64,000 nucleotides of DNA from Flavobacteriales bacterium (GTDB taxonomy: Bacteria > Bacteroidota > Bacteroidia > Flavobacteriales_E > Vicingaceae), in contig JAJCYO010000147.1 of the NCBI GenBank assembly GCA_029262875.1, forward strand, positions 1 to 64,000, given 5' to 3'. The notes under the pieces were generated by a model. That model saw only the letters and a list, made by a program, of their open reading frames with translations, did not search any database and was not told where the DNA came from. Positions 30,253-39,012 of the stretch are shown one piece after another; position 1 is the stretch's first letter; each line of letters opens with the position of its first letter. A program made the position numbers and the translations under genes.

Positions 30253-31686
30253 ATGAATGGATTATATGATATTATTTCTATTTTAAATAGAGAAGAAAGT
30301 AGAAATCTTAAGATATTTTTGAATAGAACAAATGCTTCTGGAGACAGGAAAGATATCGCTTTGTTTGATTTTGCAAAAAAGAACCACTCAAACATTGATG
30401 AATCACAAATAGTAAACCGACTTTATAATAAGGAAGATAAAAACTCTTTTTATCGCTTAAAAAATAGATTACAGAACGATATCAATAAAAGTTTACTGCT
30501 GTTAAATTACAATAGGTCGGACTACAATAATGTGGTTAACTTAATGAGCTTAGCTAAACTTTTTCAGCAGAAGGGAAGTTATCAAATAGCATTTGATTAC
30601 CTTAAAAAAGCAGAAAAGAAGGCAACGAAAAATGAATTTTTTGATCTCTTAGATTTAATCTATAGTGATTTGATTCGCTTGTCACACGAAAGTGTGGAGT
30701 TTAACCCGATTGAATATATTGATAAAAGAAAAGAAAATCATAAGAGTTTACATGTACTTCAAGAAATAGATGATGTATTGGCTGCATTAATTTATCGAGT
30801 AAAGATTTCTCAAAATTTTTCCACTCACAATTATCAGTTTACGGAAGTATTGCAAAAGACGATTAACGATTATGTGGATAGTGATGAGGTGAAAAAAAGT
30901 GCCAAACTGCGTTTTAAAATATACCATTCTATTAGTCGAATCTTACTTCAGCAGAATGACTTCAAATCTTTGGAGGAGTACTTACAAAAGACATACTATG
31001 AATTTTTGGAGGAGAAGCTTTTTGATAAGTCCAACCATGAGACCAAACTTCAAATGTTAACCTATTTGGCTAATTCATTATTTAAGAATGATAAAATAGA
31101 GGAGTCCTTGGCGAAAGCAGAAGAATTGTACCTGGCTATGCAAGAATACAATGGCTGGCTGCATGATAAATATTTATTTTATTACTATAATTCACTGGTA
31201 ATCAATTATCAGGTAACGGATAAACAAAAAGCAATTGAAGTTTTATTAGAAGCAAAAACAAAAAAAGCCATTCAGCAATTGCCAATGTTTATTGTGTTTA
31301 TCTATTTAAATTTAGCGGTCTTCTATTTTGATTTAAAGAACTTTAAGGAAGCACGAAAAAATTTGGCACGACTAAAAAGGGAAGAGAGTTTCAACTCTTT
31401 GGATGCTGTGTTCAGACTAAAAATTCATGTAACAGAATTGCAAACGATTTACGAAATTGGGGACATTGATTTATTTGACTACCAATTAAATATTGTTCGC
31501 AAAGACTTTAAGGAGCTGCTGAAAAAAGCAGACTACCAAAGGGAGAATCAGTTTATAAAAATTCTATCTAAAATGGATGATACTTCCGTTTCAAAAAAAA
31601 TTGAAGAATTTTTAACACATCATAATGAAGAGGGTGTGGCCGATAATGACATTATTAATTATAACATTTGGTTAAAGAGTAAATAA
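30253..31686 (+). CDS. Helical-repeat (TPR-like) hypothetical protein
   Basis: 477 aa, Leu/Lys/Glu-rich alternating helices (IAFDYLKKAEKKATKNEFFDLLDLIYSDLIRLS...); no family assigned by eye. Confidence 0.7.
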   Translation: MNGLYDIISILNREESRNLKIFLNRTNASGDRKDIALFDFAKKNHSNIDESQIVNRLYNKEDKNSFYRLKNRLQNDINKSLLLLNYNRSDYNNVVNLMSLAKLFQQKGSYQIAFDYLKKAEKKATKNEFFDLLDLIYSDLIRLSHESVEFNPIEYIDKRKENHKSLHVLQEIDDVLAALIYRVKISQNFSTHNYQFTEVLQKTINDYVDSDEVKKSAKLRFKIYHSISRILLQQNDFKSLEEYLQKTYYEFLEEKLFDKSNHETKLQMLTYLANSLFKNDKIEESLAKAEELYLAMQEYNGWLHDKYLFYYYNSLVINYQVTDKQKAIEVLLEAKTKKAIQQLPMFIVFIYLNLAVFYFDLKNFKEARKNLARLKREESFNSLDAVFRLKIHVTELQTIYEIGDIDLFDYQLNIVRKDFKELLKKADYQRENQFIKILSKMDDTSVSKKIEEFLTHHNEEGVADNDIINYNIWLKSK

Positions 31687-31718
31687 AAAGGGTAGTTGAT
31701 CATCAACTACCCTTTTTT
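31685..31718. terminator. Bidirectional intrinsic terminator between convergent genes
   Basis: aaaaAGGGTAGTTGATCATCAACTACCCTtttt near-perfect dyad. Confidence 0.85.
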
Positions 31719-31731
31719 AAAGTGACGTCCT

Positions 31732-32691
31732 TTACGGAAGGCCATTAATTATAACATCTAAATTAGCAGAAGTTGTAGGGACCATGTTAATCTGATATGT
31801 CTGATTATTAGTTGGCAATACATCTAATAATCCATAATATAATTGTCCATCAACTACAGAAATAACTAAAAGGTTTAGGTCTACTGAACCGAGATGACTT
31901 TCGGAAATTGTATTTCCCGAAATAGATCCCCAGCCAACATCTCCAACTGGCCATACGGCATTCTCTCCTTTAAATACGGCAAAAGCATTGGTGTTTTGGT
32001 TGTTTAATCCAGCCACTCCAGAAAGCTGGAAGGTGCAATTAAAGTAAGTAATGCCAGACATGAAAGCATCAATATTGGCCCATCCCAATGAATCTAAATT
32101 GCAAGAGTAAGTGCCATCAACTGAATTGAAGTTAAACCCTGAACCACTGAAAGCTGAATCTACTGGTTGCCAGTTTATTGAATCTGGATTTTCTATACCC
32201 CCCGCAAAGAATAACTCCATCCAAGGATCTTCAGCTTGAGCAGGAATCTCTACATTAATGAATTGTCCATCTTGTACATTAAGCACATTGCCATTTTGCG
32301 ATGCTTCTATAAAAAATTCTCCTCCTGAGTTTAATACATTCCCGTAATTTACTGGAAATATACCAGAAAATACCATGTTCTTATTTGAGAAAATTTCCTT
32401 CATTTTTAAGGTGACACTTCCTAAAACAGGTTGTCCATTAGCTGTAATAAATGCATTGGCAGGAACCGTAATTTCTGATCCATTTTGAGTTGTGAAAGCT
32501 CCTCCATTCTCGGCCATTAGTTGGAATGTTTCTGTTTGAGGATTATTGCCGTTGAAATACTCATTTATAGAGGAAAACGATTCTGTTGTTGTTCCTACTG
32601 TAGGTTGAGGTTGAATTGGATCAACGTCCTTCTTGCATGATAGGAGCGCAAGAATTATCGTTGCACCTAATATGTAATTTAATTTTTTCAT
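31732..32691 (-). CDS. Hypothetical lipoprotein
   Basis: Lipobox LLSCKKD; ENGGAFTTQNGSEITVPANAF...GSVTLKMKEIFSNKNMVFSG. Confidence 0.7.
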   Translation of the reverse strand: MKKLNYILGATIILALLSCKKDVDPIQPQPTVGTTTESFSSINEYFNGNNPQTETFQLMAENGGAFTTQNGSEITVPANAFITANGQPVLGSVTLKMKEIFSNKNMVFSGIFPVNYGNVLNSGGEFFIEASQNGNVLNVQDGQFINVEIPAQAEDPWMELFFAGGIENPDSINWQPVDSAFSGSGFNFNSVDGTYSCNLDSLGWANIDAFMSGITYFNCTFQLSGVAGLNNQNTNAFAVFKGENAVWPVGDVGWGSISGNTISESHLGSVDLNLLVISVVDGQLYYGLLDVLPTNNQTYQINMVPTTSANLDVIINGLP

Positions 32692-32710
32692 GATAATTGT
32701 CTTTTAAAAT

Positions 32711-34363
32711 TTATTTATTCAGTATTAGTTTTTTAACCTGAGCGGAATGACCTGTTTCAATGTTTAACAAATAAACACCATTAGACAGGTTGCTTGCATT
32801 CCATTTAAGTGTGTTAACCCCCATACTCAACTCTTGATTATTAATTTGAGCAACCTTGTTTCCTAAGACGTCTGTAACAAAAACGTTTACTTGAGTTTGT
32901 TCATTCATATTAAGCTCAATGGTTAGATTGTTTTTAACCGGGTTTGGATAAGCGTTAAATTCTGAAATCACTTCAGCACTCTCTTCAATACCAGTAGCAT
33001 TTGGAGCTTGAACGTTTATGGTAAAACCACTTTGTTTTAGTACAATTCCACCAGCATTTATTGAGTCGCAGTAAGTACTTATACATCCAGCACCATCATT
33101 AATAGTCAAACAAAGTAGAAAGGGACCTGGAGTTGAGTAGGTATAACTAGGATAAGCTAATGTAGAAGTGTTTCCGTCACCAAAATTCCAAAAATAGGTT
33201 AGGTTGTTACCTGTAGAACTGTTTATAACAATAACATTCCCAGCATTTGCACTATCGGCATAAACAATAAACCCTGCCTGACACGCAACAGCACTTGATG
33301 CACCTGTAACATTAATTGTGGCTAAGTAATAATCATAACAATTAGAATCTAAAGGATCAGAAGCTACTAATTGAACGGTGTAAACTCCATTGACTAAATA
33401 TGTATGGTTTGGATTGGTACTGTTAGATGTACCTCCATCTCCGAAATACCAGTAATAATTTAGCCCAGTACCTGTTGAGTTATTAGTAAAACTGTAATTT
33501 CCGCCACCATTATCTACGAGACTGAAAAGTGCATTGACGCTACATGGAGGAGTTGTCCCTGTTATTTGAATACTATCACAATAGGTGTCAGAGCATCCTG
33601 AGAGGGAGTCATAAACCGATAAGCAGACAACGTAGCTTCCATTGGTTGAATAAGTGTTAGATGGGTTTGCGGTATAGCCCCAATTGCCATCACCAAAATT
33701 CCAACTAGAATAGAGTCCACTACCTGTTGAGGTATTGGTAAAACTAATGCTTCCGTTGCCATTATCTACAGATGTAAAGTTGGCTGCAATGTTGCAGGGT
33801 TGAGCTGCTGTTACAACAACTGATGTACAAAGGGTATCCGTACAAAAATTATTATCGACAACAACAAGACATGCATTATAATTACCATTAATCGTATAAG
33901 TATGAGAAGGGCTTGAGAGGTTAGAGGTATTTCCGTCACCAAAATCCCATAAGTAAGTATAAGGCGCAGTACCATTTGTTATGGATGAAGAAAAGGTATA
34001 ATTTCCATTGCCATTATCAACACTTGATGCACTACCTGTTAAGGAACACTGGACGGCTTGAGTAACTATTACCGATTGACAAATTGAATCAATACAACTT
34101 GTATTTGAGTCTATGATGGTTAAACATACCCAGTAATTGCCATTATTAAGGTAAGAATGGCTTGGGTTTTGGAGAGCAGAGGTGTTGCCATCACCAAAAT
34201 CCCAAAAATAACTGTTTCCTCCAGTCGAAGTCGAAGTAAACGTCCAAATAGCTGGAAAGCTGGTTATTTGGTAGGTAAATGATGCGCTACATTGAGCATT
34301 AGTAGTGCCTATACTCAATGAGCCAATAAACACAATTAACATTAATTTAAATAGATTTTTCAT
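32711..34363 (-). CDS. PKD-repeat secreted protein (550 aa) with T9SS type-A sorting domain; paralogue of 27794-29446
   Basis: WDFGDGNTSALQNP, WDFGDGNTSNLSSP, WNFGDGNWGYTANP, WYFGDGGTSNSTNP, WNFGDGNTSTLAYP; tail FNAYPNPVKNNLTIELNMNEQ...NGVYLLNIETGHSAQVKKLILNK. Confidence 0.9.
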   Translation of the reverse strand: MKNLFKLMLIVFIGSLSIGTTNAQCSASFTYQITSFPAIWTFTSTSTGGNSYFWDFGDGNTSALQNPSHSYLNNGNYWVCLTIIDSNTSCIDSICQSVIVTQAVQCSLTGSASSVDNGNGNYTFSSSITNGTAPYTYLWDFGDGNTSNLSSPSHTYTINGNYNACLVVVDNNFCTDTLCTSVVVTAAQPCNIAANFTSVDNGNGSISFTNTSTGSGLYSSWNFGDGNWGYTANPSNTYSTNGSYVVCLSVYDSLSGCSDTYCDSIQITGTTPPCSVNALFSLVDNGGGNYSFTNNSTGTGLNYYWYFGDGGTSNSTNPNHTYLVNGVYTVQLVASDPLDSNCYDYYLATINVTGASSAVACQAGFIVYADSANAGNVIVINSSTGNNLTYFWNFGDGNTSTLAYPSYTYSTPGPFLLCLTINDGAGCISTYCDSINAGGIVLKQSGFTINVQAPNATGIEESAEVISEFNAYPNPVKNNLTIELNMNEQTQVNVFVTDVLGNKVAQINNQELSMGVNTLKWNASNLSNGVYLLNIETGHSAQVKKLILNK

Positions 34364-34505
34364 GGTTCTTTGTTTTAATTACACCACAAATATTGGATGA
34401 AATACAGTCTAAATAAAACAAATTACTATAGAAACTTACGCGTTCAAATCATGAATAAACCATAAGAACGTTATTTTTATGCAAATACTTTAAAGAAAAA
34501 CTTAC

Positions 34506-34940
34506 TTATTCCCACTCTTTCAGTTTGTCAAACAATTCTTTATGGAGGTCAGTGAGTTCTTTGTCAGGGTTGAAATTATAACTCCCCCAAACAATTTTAT
34601 TGATAGATGTTTTTCCTATTCTCACATCTATATAATAGGTCATGTTTCCAGGGTTATTCATTTCTATGCCTTCTAAACTGAGCTCTTCTATTTTTTCCAA
34701 AAAGTAGTTTAAATCTATTTTTTCAATGTCTTTAAAGTAGACTTCTCTGTCATACCTAAAGTCATACTTGTGTACTTTCCCATTTTCACTTAAAATAAAC
34801 TCAGTATACTCTCCAGTAAAACCACCTCCTTGCCCAACGGCATATCTTTTTCCTTGAGGAGTGGTGGCTGACTTTACTTCTTCAACAGTTTTACAACTGA
34901 AGAGGATAACTACAAATAATACGGATATAAGTCCTCGCAT
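34506..34940 (-). CDS. Hypothetical lipoprotein
   Basis: MRGLISVLFVVILFSCKTVEEVKS lipobox. Confidence 0.6.
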   Translation of the reverse strand: MRGLISVLFVVILFSCKTVEEVKSATTPQGKRYAVGQGGGFTGEYTEFILSENGKVHKYDFRYDREVYFKDIEKIDLNYFLEKIEELSLEGIEMNNPGNMTYYIDVRIGKTSINKIVWGSYNFNPDKELTDLHKELFDKLKEWE

Positions 34941-34990
34941 TTTATGGAAATAATATTAATTCTACATCTAAATACTAAAAGTATATAAAA

Positions 34991-35008
34991 TACAGTTATA
35001 TAACTGTA
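34991..35008. promoter_or_regulatory. 18-bp perfect palindrome TACAGTTATATAACTGTA upstream of the TonB-like pair
   Basis: Direct reading; every position pairs with its mirror. Confidence 0.7.
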
Positions 35009-35031
35009 CTAACCAATAAATTACTGCTACC

Positions 35032-35712
35032 ATGAACCACTTTAAGAAAACAAACAAGAAATTAGAAAAATTAAGAGCAATCTTTTTTCAATTAGGATTA
35101 GTAATAGCCTGTGGGTTGAGTTTCCTTGCTTTCGAATGGAAGACTTCTACTACTATTGTGATACCTGAACCAGAGGATGATACTGTTATAACAATTACAG
35201 ACCTTCCACCAATAACTTTTCAAAATCCACCTGAAAAGCCAAAAGTGAAAATTATAGCATTAACACCTCCGAATAATGATGTAATAGATATTATAGATGA
35301 TAATACAACAGATTTAGAGCCAACTCCAGATGTGGACGTATTACCGGATTTTATCCCAGATGATTATGAGCCTGTTACTGCTCCACCTAAAGATGACACA
35401 CCTTTTAGAATAGTGGAAAAAATGCCAGAGTATGTTGGTGGAGAAAAAGAGAGAAGAAAGTTTTTAAAGAAGAACATAAAATATCCTGTTTTTGCTAAAG
35501 AGGCAGGAATTGAAGGAACAGTTCATTTGCAATTTGTTGTGAATAAAAAGGGAGAGATAAAAAACATTGAAGTGGTTAGAGGAGTGAATGACTTGCTTGA
35601 TAAAGAAGCGATTCGTGTTTTGAAAGCTATGCCAAAATGGAAGCCTGGGAAACAACGAGGGAAACCGGTTAAAGTAATCCTGAACATGCCCATTAAATTT
35701 GAATTAAGATAA
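35032..35712 (+). CDS. TonB family energy-transducer protein (copy 1, Pro-rich linker)
   Basis: Single N-terminal TM; C-terminal GTVHLQFVVNKKGEIKNIEVVRGVNDLLDKEAIRVLKAMPKWKPGKQRGKPVKVILNMPIKFELR. Confidence 0.9.
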   Translation: MNHFKKTNKKLEKLRAIFFQLGLVIACGLSFLAFEWKTSTTIVIPEPEDDTVITITDLPPITFQNPPEKPKVKIIALTPPNNDVIDIIDDNTTDLEPTPDVDVLPDFIPDDYEPVTAPPKDDTPFRIVEKMPEYVGGEKERRKFLKKNIKYPVFAKEAGIEGTVHLQFVVNKKGEIKNIEVVRGVNDLLDKEAIRVLKAMPKWKPGKQRGKPVKVILNMPIKFELR

Positions 35713-35735
35713 ACCAACCATTAACTACTACTGCC

Positions 35736-36407
35736 ATGAACCACTTTAAACGAACAAATAATAAATTAGAGAAACTACGAGGAACCTTTTTCCAATTGGG
35801 GCTAATAATAGCATGTGGATTATCTTTTTTGGCTTTTGAATGGACATTTCCAACTAAAATTGCTGATTTAGGAGGTGTAATTGTTGAGGAGATAGATGAG
35901 GAATATTTCAATGAGGAATTTGAAATAATAGAAGATGAGCAAAAGAAGGAAGAAGTAATTGAGAAACCTAAAGTTGATCCGACCAAGATTGAAATAGTGC
36001 CTAATGAGAAAAAGGTGCCTAAAGAGGAACCTGAAGAAATTAAGAAAAAAGAGGAACCAAAGAAACCTAAGAAGAAAAAAATAAAGAAAAAGAAGCCAGA
36101 AATACCAATTTTGATTCCTGAAAAAATGCCTGAATTTGATGACTTGTTTAAATATTTGGGAGAGAACTTAAAATACCCTAAGCAAGACAAAGATGCTGGA
36201 ATACAAGGAACAGTTTACCTTCAATTTATAGTTGGTAAAAATGGAGAAATCAGGAATGTTAAAATCTTAAGAGGAGTAAGTGAATTGATTGACAAAGAAG
36301 CATTGCGAGTTGTTAAGGCTATGCCTAAATGGAAACCAGGGATACAAAATGATAAACCCGTTAGTGTAATTTACAACTTACCCATAAAGTTTATTATTAG
36401 AGGATAA
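35736..36407 (+). CDS. TonB family energy-transducer protein (copy 2, Lys/Glu/Pro-rich linker)
   Basis: N-terminus near-identical to copy 1; C-terminal GTVYLQFIVGKNGEIRNVKILRGVSELIDKEALRVVKAMPKWKPGIQNDKPVSVIYNLPIKF. Confidence 0.9.
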   Translation: MNHFKRTNNKLEKLRGTFFQLGLIIACGLSFLAFEWTFPTKIADLGGVIVEEIDEEYFNEEFEIIEDEQKKEEVIEKPKVDPTKIEIVPNEKKVPKEEPEEIKKKEEPKKPKKKKIKKKKPEIPILIPEKMPEFDDLFKYLGENLKYPKQDKDAGIQGTVYLQFIVGKNGEIRNVKILRGVSELIDKEALRVVKAMPKWKPGIQNDKPVSVIYNLPIKFIIRG

Positions 36408-36415
36408 AGTAAATG

Positions 36416-36446
36416 AAAAGCCGAGTTTTTAGCTCGGCTTTTTTTA
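36416..36446. terminator. Bidirectional intrinsic terminator between convergent genes
   Basis: gaaAAGCCGAGtttttaGCTCGGCTTttttta. Confidence 0.85.
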
Positions 36447-37235
36447 TAGACTCTTTGTTCTGCCACCATCAACAGGAACGTTAATTCCGTTAATATAGCT
36501 TGCAGCAGGTGATGCTAAAAATGCTACTGCGTTGGCCACTTCTTCGGGCTGGGCAATACGTTTCATCGGAACCATATTTGCCATGTCTTGTTTAATGGCT
36601 TCTGCATTGCCTCCAGTTTTTTCAGCTTTACTTTCTATAATAGACTTTAACCGAACAGTATCTGTAGCTCCAGGTAATACATTGTTTACTGTTATGCCAA
36701 ATTCACCCAATTCGTTGGCCAATGTTTTACTCCAATTGGCAACAGCTCCTCTTATCGTATTAGAAACCCCTAAACCATTTAGTGGTTGCTTAACAGAAGT
36801 AGATATGATGTTGATGATTCTTCCATAACCACTACTTTTCATGCCTTCTTTAACGGCTTGCATTAAAATATGATTACAGATTAAATGATTAGAAAAAGTA
36901 TGGATGAATTCGTCTGATTTGGAATTTTCAATTGGACCTCCGGCTGGACCTCCAGTATTGTTTATTAAGATATTAATTTCAACACCATTGGTTTCAATAT
37001 AATTTTCTACAACTAATTTTAATTGAGGAGGAATTGAAAAATCTGCAGTTAAATAATGGTGTTTCTGTCCTTTAGAAGTCTCCAACTCTTGACAAACATC
37101 ACTTAATTTTTCTTCATTTCTTGCAATTAAAATGATGTTGGCTCCAAGAGAAGCCAATTCCATTGCTATTGCTTTTCCTATTCCTTGAGTACTACCGCAA
37201 ACAATGGCATTCTTTCCTGTTAAATCTAAGTTCAT
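36444..37235 (-). CDS. SDR family oxidoreductase
   Basis: GSTQGIGKAIA Rossmann motif, INNTGGP, IINIISTSVKQPL, GITVNNVLPGATDTVR, ASPAASYINGINVPVDGG. Start moved to MNLDLTGK (track ORF from 37256). Confidence 0.88.
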   Translation of the reverse strand: MNLDLTGKNAIVCGSTQGIGKAIAMELASLGANIILIARNEEKLSDVCQELETSKGQKHHYLTADFSIPPQLKLVVENYIETNGVEINILINNTGGPAGGPIENSKSDEFIHTFSNHLICNHILMQAVKEGMKSSGYGRIINIISTSVKQPLNGLGVSNTIRGAVANWSKTLANELGEFGITVNNVLPGATDTVRLKSIIESKAEKTGGNAEAIKQDMANMVPMKRIAQPEEVANAVAFLASPAASYINGINVPVDGGRTKSL

Positions 37236-37257
37236 TCGTAAATTTTTAGTTATCATC

Positions 37258-37281
37258 CAAAGGTAATATTTTATACCTTTA
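37258..37281. promoter_or_regulatory. Divergent promoter-like dyad: AAAGGTA-atatttta-TACCTTT in a short divergent spacer
   Basis: Minus strand reads TACCTTTG (TAnnTTTG match), plus strand TACCTTTA (near match). Confidence 0.45.
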
Positions 37282-37289
37282 TCTTTCTT

Positions 37290-38315
37290 ATGAAGTTCAA
37301 TAAAATAGAATACAAGAAGCCTTTTTTTAAAATAAAAGCCCCTCTAAATGAATATTTAATAAAGTATTCAAGGAGTCTTGAAATTCCATTACAATATGAG
37401 GATTTATTAAGTTATACAGAGTTAGTCCCGTTAGAAAATGACAATGGAGAACCCACTTTATGGAACCGGGTAGTGTTTAGTTCAAACGAAATGGATTATT
37501 TGTATTCTGGTTTAGTAGAAATATACAGGTTGTTGATATCTGATGGGAGTAAAGTTGATCACCTTACGGTAGATGGGGTGGATTTTTGTGGTTATGGAAA
37601 TTCGAAACCCTTTAGAATTAAAATCATGAATCAGCTGAATGATAATTATGATTATTATTATATAAAAATAGCTGATGCTTCCAGAGTTTATGGTTTAGAA
37701 TTAGAACACCATTTTTCGCCAAATAAAATTAATTACATCTACTATAAAGAAACCTTGATTGAGGAACACATTATAGGAATCCCTGGAGATCAATTTATCA
37801 AAGAGGTTAAATCTGGTCAACGGAAAATTAACCCGGTAAGACTTTCTAAAGAGTTTGTAAAATTTAATGAACAATGTTTTGTGAGGCTTCTTGGAGATAT
37901 GAGGGCGTACAATTATGTTATTGTAGTGACTCAGGATTTCGACCAAATTCAGTACCGTGTTAGGGCAATTGATTTTGATCAGCAGAGTTTTGAAAAACGG
38001 GTTAGAATTTATTTACCTCAATTTTATAAAGAGAATGCCTATTATGTTAATCTTATCCAAGAAGCTATACCATTAGAAACGATACAACAATACCAAATGG
38101 AAGAGAAGTCTTTATTAAAGAAAAGGTATTTAAATGATAAGTATCAAATAGATTCTTTAATTGATGTAATTAAAAAGGATAAGATTTCTTTTGATGATTA
38201 TGTGGAAAATTTAAAACATGAATTAGGAAGGTTTCATAATTCTACCGCATTTAATGGATGTAAAAATATGGGAGAAATACTGGAGGTAAACATCAACACA
38301 ATGTTGGAACTTTAA
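37290..38315 (+). CDS. Hypothetical protein (341 aa), no family recognised
   Basis: Long ORF with coherent composition, its own divergent spacer; no signal peptide. Confidence 0.65.
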   Translation: MKFNKIEYKKPFFKIKAPLNEYLIKYSRSLEIPLQYEDLLSYTELVPLENDNGEPTLWNRVVFSSNEMDYLYSGLVEIYRLLISDGSKVDHLTVDGVDFCGYGNSKPFRIKIMNQLNDNYDYYYIKIADASRVYGLELEHHFSPNKINYIYYKETLIEEHIIGIPGDQFIKEVKSGQRKINPVRLSKEFVKFNEQCFVRLLGDMRAYNYVIVVTQDFDQIQYRVRAIDFDQQSFEKRVRIYLPQFYKENAYYVNLIQEAIPLETIQQYQMEEKSLLKKRYLNDKYQIDSLIDVIKKDKISFDDYVENLKHELGRFHNSTAFNGCKNMGEILEVNINTMLEL

Positions 38316-38319
38316 AAAA

Positions 38320-39012
38320 TTATTTTACCAATAATCGAAACCCATTACCATGAACATTAATAATTTCAATAGCAGCATCTTCTTTCAGGTACTTCCTTAG
38401 TTTGGCAACAAAAACGTCCATGCTTCTTGTGGTAAAGTAATTATTGTCCTTCCATATTTTATTTAGAGCTAAGTCACGAGAAACAACTTCATTTAGGTTT
38501 TCACATAATAACTTTAACAGTTCCGATTCTTTTGGAGATAATTTTTTAACCGTTGTTTTTGATTTTAATTCACGTGTCTCAGTGTTAAAATCAAATGCTC
38601 CAAAAGCATAATTAATGGTTGTCTCTTTTTTAATTGTATTGCCATTTCGGCTTAAGATAGCCTTCAACTTATAGAGTAACACTTCTGTGTCAAAAGGTTT
38701 TGTAACGTAATCATCAGCACCAATTTGATATCCCTTTAGAATATCCTCCTTCAATTTTTTTGCAGTTAAAAATATTAAGGGAATGCTTGGGTTAATTTTT
38801 TTGATTTCTGTTGCCAAACTAAAACCATCTCTTTCAGGCATCATAACATCAACAATGCAAAGATCATAAATGTTGTTTTTAAAGCTTATTAGCCCTTTGT
38901 TTCCATCGGTACATAACGTAACAATATAATCACTTAGTTCTAAGTAGTTCTTTAAGACAGAACCAAAATTTTCTTCATCTTCAACTAATAGTATGGAGTA
39001 CTGTTTTTTCAA
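38320..39012 (-). CDS. OmpR/PhoB-family response regulator
   Basis: Receiver domain (SILLVEDEENFG, CIVDVMMPERDG, IFLTAK, DDYVTKPFD) plus winged-helix Trans_reg_C (KLSPKESELLKLLCEN...SMDVFVAKLRKYLKED). Confidence 0.94.
   Translation of the reverse strand: MKKQYSILLVEDEENFGSVLKNYLELSDYIVTLCTDGNKGLISFKNNIYDLCIVDVMMPERDGFSLATEIKKINPSIPLIFLTAKKLKEDILKGYQIGADDYVTKPFDTEVLLYKLKAILSRNGNTIKKETTINYAFGAFDFNTETRELKSKTTVKKLSPKESELLKLLCENLNEVVSRDLALNKIWKDNNYFTTRSMDVFVAKLRKYLKEDAAIEIINVHGNGFRLLVK

Noticed and set aside
35693-36190. 165-aa minus-strand ORF (Phe/Ser/Ile/Gly-rich)
   Set aside because: Fully antisense to the second TonB-like gene; composition is the mirror of Lys/Glu-rich codons.
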